This document shows positions 31,797-35,192 of a DNA stretch of 35,192 bases, one piece after another (position 1 is the first letter of the stretch; each line of letters starts with the position of its first letter). A program made the position numbers and the translations under genes. The DNA lies in the NCBI GenBank assembly GCA_026388545.1, contig JAPLJS010000072.1:1-35192 (forward strand), given 5' to 3'. Under the pieces are notes generated by a model, which had not been told where the DNA came from, ran no database searches, and was given only the letters and a program-made list of their open reading frames with translations. The DNA is from Deltaproteobacteria bacterium. Its GTDB lineage: Bacteria; Desulfobacterota; Syntrophia; Syntrophales; UBA2185.

Positions 31797-32099
31797 ATGT
31801 TTGATTTTGTCAGGAAGATGACATTGGCCGGTGCAGGGTTGGCCATTATGACGACGGAAAAAATTCAGGAAATTATGAATGAACTCGTAAAAAAAGGAGA
31901 GATGACAGAGAAGGAAGCGCGCGAGGCCGTTGATGAATTTGTAGAAAAATCAAAACAGGCAAAAAATGACTTGGAAAAGAAGATGGAACAATTTGTGACC
32001 GGTTTCCTGAACCGTATGAACATCCCGACACGAAAAGAAATCGAGGCAATTAAAGAAAGACTTGCGCGGTTAGAAAAGGCCGATGAATCCAAGGAATGA
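31797..32099 (+). CDS. Phasin-superfamily small helical protein
   Basis: A 100-residue protein, almost wholly helical: a hydrophobic N-terminal helix (MFDFVRKMTLAGAGLAIMTTEK), then EIMNELVKKGEMTEKEAREAVDEFVEK and a charged coiled-coil tail ending IKERLARLEKADE. This is the pattern of the short phasin-like (COG3937) proteins tied to polyhydroxyalkanoate granules or to lipid and membrane surfaces. No PHA synthase gene lies in the window, so a granule role is unproven. An open frame extends upstream to a TTG at 31755, but AGGAGGG 7 nt before ATG 31797 fixes the start. It is followed 135 bp later by the MBL-fold gene. Confidence 0.78.
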   Translation: MFDFVRKMTLAGAGLAIMTTEKIQEIMNELVKKGEMTEKEAREAVDEFVEKSKQAKNDLEKKMEQFVTGFLNRMNIPTRKEIEAIKERLARLEKADESKE

Positions 32100-32234
32100 A
32101 GACTTCACAAAAAGTCCGTCAGTGAGTTAAAAAGTATGGCAAAACAAAAAACATAAGTTTCAAGGCAAGCGAATCCTGGTTTTTTTAACAAAGCCTGTCC
32201 CGGGAGGCAAGTTCAGCAATAGGAGGGAGAATGT

Positions 32235-33131
32235 ATGCGATTTCGAAAGGCGGGAAAGATAACGGACAATCTCTGGTACTTAGGCCGTGAGGAGGCGGGT
32301 GTTTATATCCTCGAGGGAAGAGACGGCGCGATCATGATCAACGGGGGGTTCAGTTACATAATCCACGACGTACTTCAGCAGATGAAGACGTTCGGGATCG
32401 ATGCGGAAAAGATCGGGAAGCTGCTGATTCTCCATTCGCATTTCGATCATGTAGGAATCGTCCCATACTTCAAGCGGACCTTTCCCGATATAGAAATATA
32501 TGCCTCGGCGCCGGCCTGGAAGATTCTCGCCATGCCCAAGGCCATAGAGATTATCAACAGCTTCAGCCGGTTAAGCGCAAAACAGATGGGGGTCGAGAAT
32601 GCTCTGAATGCTTATAATATCGAATGGCGCGATGACATCTCCGGCGTCACTTTGGCCGAAGGGGATACAATAGACCTGGGTGATGTTCGTCTGTTGATTT
32701 TAGATACCCCCGGCCACTCAAACTGTTCAATTACCGCCTACGAACCCAACATGAGAACCATGTTCGCCTCCGATGCCGCAGGTATCCCCTACCAGAACTT
32801 CTGTTTCCCCTCCATGAATACAAATATCACACAATATCTTGAAAGCCTTGAGAAATTAAGACCTTTGCCGGTTTCCTTCCTCTGTGGGGACCATTACGGC
32901 TATATCACCGGGGATGAGGCGGGCCGGTTCATTGATCTGACCTTCGAAGAAGGCCGCAAATGGAAAGGCATCATGGAGGATGTATACCGCAGGCATGACG
33001 GGGATATCGACGCTGCTGGAAAGGCCATCACTGATTATTTCTATCAACAGATGCCTGATTATTTTATTGCGAGGGACATTCTCGAAGGGGTCTTTAAGCA
33101 GATAGTCAAGTTTATCGCTAAAAACCTGTAA
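32235..33131 (+). CDS. Metallo-beta-lactamase-fold hydrolase
   Basis: A 298-residue MBL-fold hydrolase. The metal motifs are HSHFDHVG (HxHxDH), the next His in DTPGHSNCS, the bridging Asp in FASDAAG and the last His in CGDHYGY. The set is complete, so a dinuclear metal site is expected. The C-terminal ~90 residues form an additional helical region (RFIDLTFEEGRKWKGIMEDVY). It lacks a signal peptide, so it is cytoplasmic. Substrates of this superfamily vary widely (thioesters, lactones, phosphodiesters), and none can be assigned. GGAGGG lies 8 nt before the ATG. It sits alone between the phasin-like and YidD-like genes. Confidence 0.87.
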   Translation: MRFRKAGKITDNLWYLGREEAGVYILEGRDGAIMINGGFSYIIHDVLQQMKTFGIDAEKIGKLLILHSHFDHVGIVPYFKRTFPDIEIYASAPAWKILAMPKAIEIINSFSRLSAKQMGVENALNAYNIEWRDDISGVTLAEGDTIDLGDVRLLILDTPGHSNCSITAYEPNMRTMFASDAAGIPYQNFCFPSMNTNITQYLESLEKLRPLPVSFLCGDHYGYITGDEAGRFIDLTFEEGRKWKGIMEDVYRRHDGDIDAAGKAITDYFYQQMPDYFIARDILEGVFKQIVKFIAKNL

Positions 33132-33241
33132 AAAAGCCACAGAGACAGTAATTCCCGTATTCATTCATTATCGGCAATAAATATAAGTCGTTAACTAATG
33201 AAATGTGCCCTAATGCAAAAGCATTTTCAAGGTAGTTGCCT

Positions 33242-33688
33242 ATGCTGAAAAGAGAAGTATCCGTTATTGTAATTCTGATACCGCTATTTTTGCTCTGTTT
33301 TATAGGCCTTTGTTATTGCGGCGACGAAAGAGAATTCATTCCGTGGGATTATACTAATCAAAAGGGTGAAGAAAACGTAAATCAAAACAATAACGATATA
33401 TCATCACCCATGGCCTTTCTTTTGATGAAAGGGATTACGATATTTCAAGAGTATATATCCGTCGTGGATGGAGATCGCTGCCCGCTGAAGCCGACATGTT
33501 CAACATACGCTCTCCAAGCGATAAAGAAACATGGTTTTTTTATCGGTGCTATAATGACTGTCGATAGACTGATTCATGAAAGTGATGAAATTCGATATGC
33601 TCCCGTCATTGTACATGGTGAAAGCATACGTTTCCATGACCCTGTCAGCAATAATGATTTTTGGTTTGACAAAGATAAGCGTCATTAA
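33242..33688 (+). CDS. YidD-like protein with N-terminal signal/anchor
   Basis: A 148-residue protein. Residues about 5-25 are a hydrophobic signal or anchor (VSVIVILIPLFLLCFIGLCYC, possible lipobox ending in C). Residues about 55-110 are the YidD (PF01809) domain: MKGITIFQEYISVVDGDRCP, PTCSTYALQAIKKHGFFIGA and MTVDRLIHE. Canonical YidD is a ~85-residue cytoplasmic-side factor beside yidC, rnpA and rpmH. Here the domain lies behind an export signal and with none of those neighbours, so it is a paralogue with an envelope role. The open frame includes a TTG at 33236, but ATG 33242 with AAGG upstream is preferred. The C-terminal tail is polar. Confidence 0.82.
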   Translation: MLKREVSVIVILIPLFLLCFIGLCYCGDEREFIPWDYTNQKGEENVNQNNNDISSPMAFLLMKGITIFQEYISVVDGDRCPLKPTCSTYALQAIKKHGFFIGAIMTVDRLIHESDEIRYAPVIVHGESIRFHDPVSNNDFWFDKDKRH

Positions 33689-33781
33689 GGAGGGGTTGTG
33701 GGTAAAGGTATGTCCTTGACTTCGTAGTATAATGCGATTAAATCGTTCATACAAGAACACGTTGACAAAAGGAGAGTGATC

Positions 33782-34366
33782 ATGAAGGTTGTGGCAATAA
33801 ATGGAAGCGCGAGAAAAGACGGCAATACAGCGATTCTGCTTAACCTTGTGCTGGATGAGTTGAAGAAGGAGCGCATACAGACGGAGCTGATTCAGCTGGC
33901 AGGGCATTCAATGGCCGGTTGCAGGGCCTGTTACAAGTGCTTCAAGAATAAGGACCGTCGTTGCGCAGTTAAAAAAGACATCCTCAATGACCTGCTGACA
34001 AAGATGGATGAGGCAGACGGTGTCCTTCTGGGATCACCCACCTACTTCTCAGATGTTTCGGCAGGAATGAAGGCTTTTATTGAGCGATGCGGTTTAGTTG
34101 CACGCGCCAACGATTATATGTACAAACGAAAAGTGGGAGCTTCGGTCGTCGCAGTCAGACGTGCAGGGGCCATTCCCGCGTTCAATTCCATGAATCTTTT
34201 TCTGCATTATATGCAAATGGTCATGCCCGGTGCAAGCTACTGGAGTATCGGAATCGGCAGAGACCCCGGTGATGTGTTGAAAGATGAAGAAGGCGTTCAG
34301 ACAATGAAAACACTCGGCGAGAACATGGCATGGCTTCTGAAAAAACTCCATTCAAAGAAGGCTTAA
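33782..34366 (+). CDS. Iron-sulfur flavoprotein / NADPH-dependent FMN reductase family
   Basis: A 194-residue flavodoxin-fold protein. The N-terminal FMN phosphate loop is INGSARKDGNT. The Cys run C-RA-C-YK-C-FKNKDRR-C (residues about 47-60) matches the compact CX2CX2CX4-7C motif of iron-sulfur flavoproteins (Isf), which bind a [4Fe-4S] cluster next to FMN. The SPTYFSDVSAGMKAFIERC segment is the second flavin-contact motif. Such proteins handle electrons or reduce oxygen/peroxide in anaerobes. GGAGA lies 6 nt before ATG 33782. It is transcribed in the same direction as the YidD-like gene (93 bp gap), but no operon link is certain. Confidence 0.88.
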   Translation: MKVVAINGSARKDGNTAILLNLVLDELKKERIQTELIQLAGHSMAGCRACYKCFKNKDRRCAVKKDILNDLLTKMDEADGVLLGSPTYFSDVSAGMKAFIERCGLVARANDYMYKRKVGASVVAVRRAGAIPAFNSMNLFLHYMQMVMPGASYWSIGIGRDPGDVLKDEEGVQTMKTLGENMAWLLKKLHSKKA

Positions 34367-34394
34367 ATTTTACAGACGATTAATACTGAAACCC

Positions 34395-34540
34395 CAATGT
34401 CGTTGACTTAAGAATATTATCTCTTTCAAGTCCCCCTTTGTAAAGGGGGATTCAGGGGGATTTTAATTGCATTCCGTAAAATCTCCCCAAACCCCTCTTT
34501 AGAAAAGAGGGGGGTCAAAGTGCTTAAGTCAATGTCATTG
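34395..34540. mobile_element. MITE-like element 1 with 18-bp inverted ends
   Basis: The left end CAATGTCGTTGACTTAAG (34395-34412) is matched by the inverted right end at 34523-34540 (16 of 18 positions). The interior carries two stem-forming blocks: CCCCCTTTGTAAAGGGGG (34432-34449) with a trailing GGGGGATTT, and CCCCTCTTTAGAAAAGAGGGG (about 34494-34514). The right end belongs to a perfect odd palindrome of 11-bp arms (34524-34546, centre 34535), so a second copy of the end lies directly beside it. There is no ORF, so it would be non-autonomous. Confidence 0.65.
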
Positions 34541-34642
34541 ACTTAAACCCGATATTAAACAAAGACCTCCTGCTAAAAAATGATGTTAATAGCCCGACGG
34601 TTCTCCAGAGAGTCTGTACAGGCTTTTTTTGAAATCGAGTCT

Positions 34643-34776
34643 TGACGCCTTCGTAAAAAGTCCGAAAATCCCTACTTTGTCATTCCGGACTTGATCCGGA
34701 ATCCAGTTCTTTCCAGTAGTTACATAACTCTGGATTCCGGCTTTCGCCGGAATGACGACTTTTTACGGGTTCGTCA
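34643..34776. mobile_element. MITE-like element 2 with 20-bp inverted ends and 4-bp target duplication
   Basis: A 134-bp element. Left end TGACGCCTTCGTAAAAAGTC (34643-34662) and inverted right end 34757-34776 match at 16 of 20 positions, with the inner 11 identical. The interior has two hairpins, ATTCCGG.../CCGGAAT (about 34682-34702) and CTGGATTCCGG.../CCGGAATGAC (about 34730-34756). The flanking bases are GTCT on both sides (34639-34642 and 34777-34780), a 4-bp target-site duplication. No ORF is inside. Confidence 0.75.
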
Positions 34777-34873
34777 GTCTTTCTTCCTTAAATATTTCTT
34801 GCACTATATATTGTATTATGGTAGTAGATAGCCACAATATGTTGTGTTTAGATTGATTTGAGGAGGTTCGGTT

Positions 34874-35098
34874 ATGGGAATCAAGACACTCAGAGCAAAT
34901 GATATTATTATCGCAAAATTGGAATTTCGGGGATTCAGATCAAAAGGAAAACTTTTGAAGAAATTTAGGCATTTCATTGAAAACAGTAACTGGGATGAAT
35001 ATCTGCTGAAGTATGAAAAATGGATAGACGTGTGTTCCGTTATCGTTATTGCAGCGGCTGTATTATTTTTTGTTCCTGTTGCTCTATCTGTGCTATGA
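34874..35098 (+). CDS. Small single-TM membrane protein, unknown function
   Basis: A 74-residue protein with a basic N-terminal half (AKLEFRGFRSKGKLLKKFRH) and one hydrophobic helix at the C-terminus (about 53-73, VCSVIVIAAAVLFFVPVALS). No domain is recognised. A strong GAGGAGG ribosome site lies about 7 nt before the ATG, which makes expression likely. It could be a regulatory small membrane protein tied to the next gene, whose start lies 60 bp downstream on the same strand. The MITE-like elements sit just upstream. Confidence 0.7.
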   Translation: MGIKTLRANDIIIAKLEFRGFRSKGKLLKKFRHFIENSNWDEYLLKYEKWIDVCSVIVIAAAVLFFVPVALSVL

Positions 35099-35157
35099 GC
35101 GATTAATAATCAGTGGATGTCCCCAATACGTCATTATGTTACGAGGAGGTTACAGGT

Positions 35158-35192
35158 GTGAAAGCAAAGGATATCAGCCAAACCGTTGGCAA
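35158..35192 (+). CDS. Start of an unidentified gene, cut by the window end
   Basis: GTG at 35158 follows a GAGGAGG ribosome site and opens a frame reading MKAKDISQTVG before the window ends. The site strength and the 60-bp distance from the small membrane protein gene support a real gene, possibly in the same transcript. The beginning faintly resembles the first strand of CBS-domain proteins (KAKDIM), but eleven residues are too few to name it. Confidence 0.6.
   Translation, partial: MKAKDISQTVG

Larger units (their letters stand above)
34367..34873. other. 507-bp spacer built mainly of two MITE-like elements
   Basis: The spacer contains two adjacent palindromic elements (34395-34540 and 34643-34776, listed separately), a short region 34548-34642 with no recognised feature, and the 97 bp before the small membrane protein gene. 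No ORF with a ribosome site was found here other than GAGGAGG, the site for the gene at 34874. Confidence 0.75.

Noticed and set aside
33729-33734. TATAAT upstream of the iron-sulfur flavoprotein gene
   Set aside because: A perfect -10 hexamer, but the sequence 17 nt upstream (AAGGTA) is not a -35 element and there is no extended -10 TG.
1-35192. CRISPR array, tRNA or rRNA genes, insertion-sequence transposase
   Set aside because: I looked for regularly spaced repeats, T-loop-like GTTCRA motifs with matching stems, and transposase motifs, and found none.

Overview
The window looks like a chromosomal segment from a strictly anaerobic, probably syntrophic bacterium of the Desulfobacterota (Syntrophales/Smithella-like). 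This is an inference from gene content: a 1425-residue BcrA/HgdC-type activase fused to dehydratase-like domains, a NuoE/NuoF/HoxU-type flavo-iron-sulfur module, an ADP-forming acyl-CoA synthetase, a minimal SufC-SufB pair, an iron-sulfur flavoprotein, and short palindromic intergenic elements common in deltaproteobacterial genomes. No rRNA, tRNA, CRISPR array, transposase or phage gene was seen.

Layout. 1-4750: tail of a zincin-like metallopeptidase, an OsmC-type peroxidase with a clear terminator, a PfkB sugar/nucleoside kinase, a SAM methyltransferase, and a Na+/phosphate cotransporter with a PhoU-like tail. 4752-9797: a CheX phosphatase gene converges on a long minus-strand gene run. In transcription order the run is MlaE permease, a shortened degenerate ABC ATPase, MlaD (MCE) protein, a lipoprotein, a basic Rho_N-domain protein, a type IV prepilin-like protein and a two-TM HAMP-like protein. 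This run is the most unusual part of the window. 9798-10164 holds a fragment resembling a VOC/glyoxalase C-terminus.

10165-22300: a fumarylacetoacetate-hydrolase-family enzyme, the giant activase, a Do/HtrA periplasmic protease, a C-terminally truncated HhH-GPD DNA glycosylase overlapping sufC, sufC-sufB, a PHP-domain protein whose gene contains a perfect 16-bp parS palindrome (ParB binding site), and a DUF374 acyltransferase. These face glutamine cyclotransferase and fabD on the minus strand.

23300-35192: a repeat-rich spacer, a small ORF, a T4 endonuclease V-family glycosylase, a TIGR04076-like protein, then nuoE-nuoF-hoxU-like genes on the minus strand. A LuxR-type regulator diverges from them across a promoter region with a dyad. 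After that come the ADP-forming acyl-CoA synthetase, a phasin-like protein, an MBL-fold hydrolase, a secreted YidD-like protein, an iron-sulfur flavoprotein, two adjacent MITE-like elements (one with a 4-bp target duplication), a small membrane protein, and the first codons of another gene.

How the genes may work together: the NAD(P)H/iron-sulfur module, the acyl-CoA synthetase and the activase fit fermentative or syntrophic acyl-CoA metabolism. The MCE cluster suggests envelope lipid transport with a non-standard energy subunit. The parS site suggests the locus is near the replication origin.
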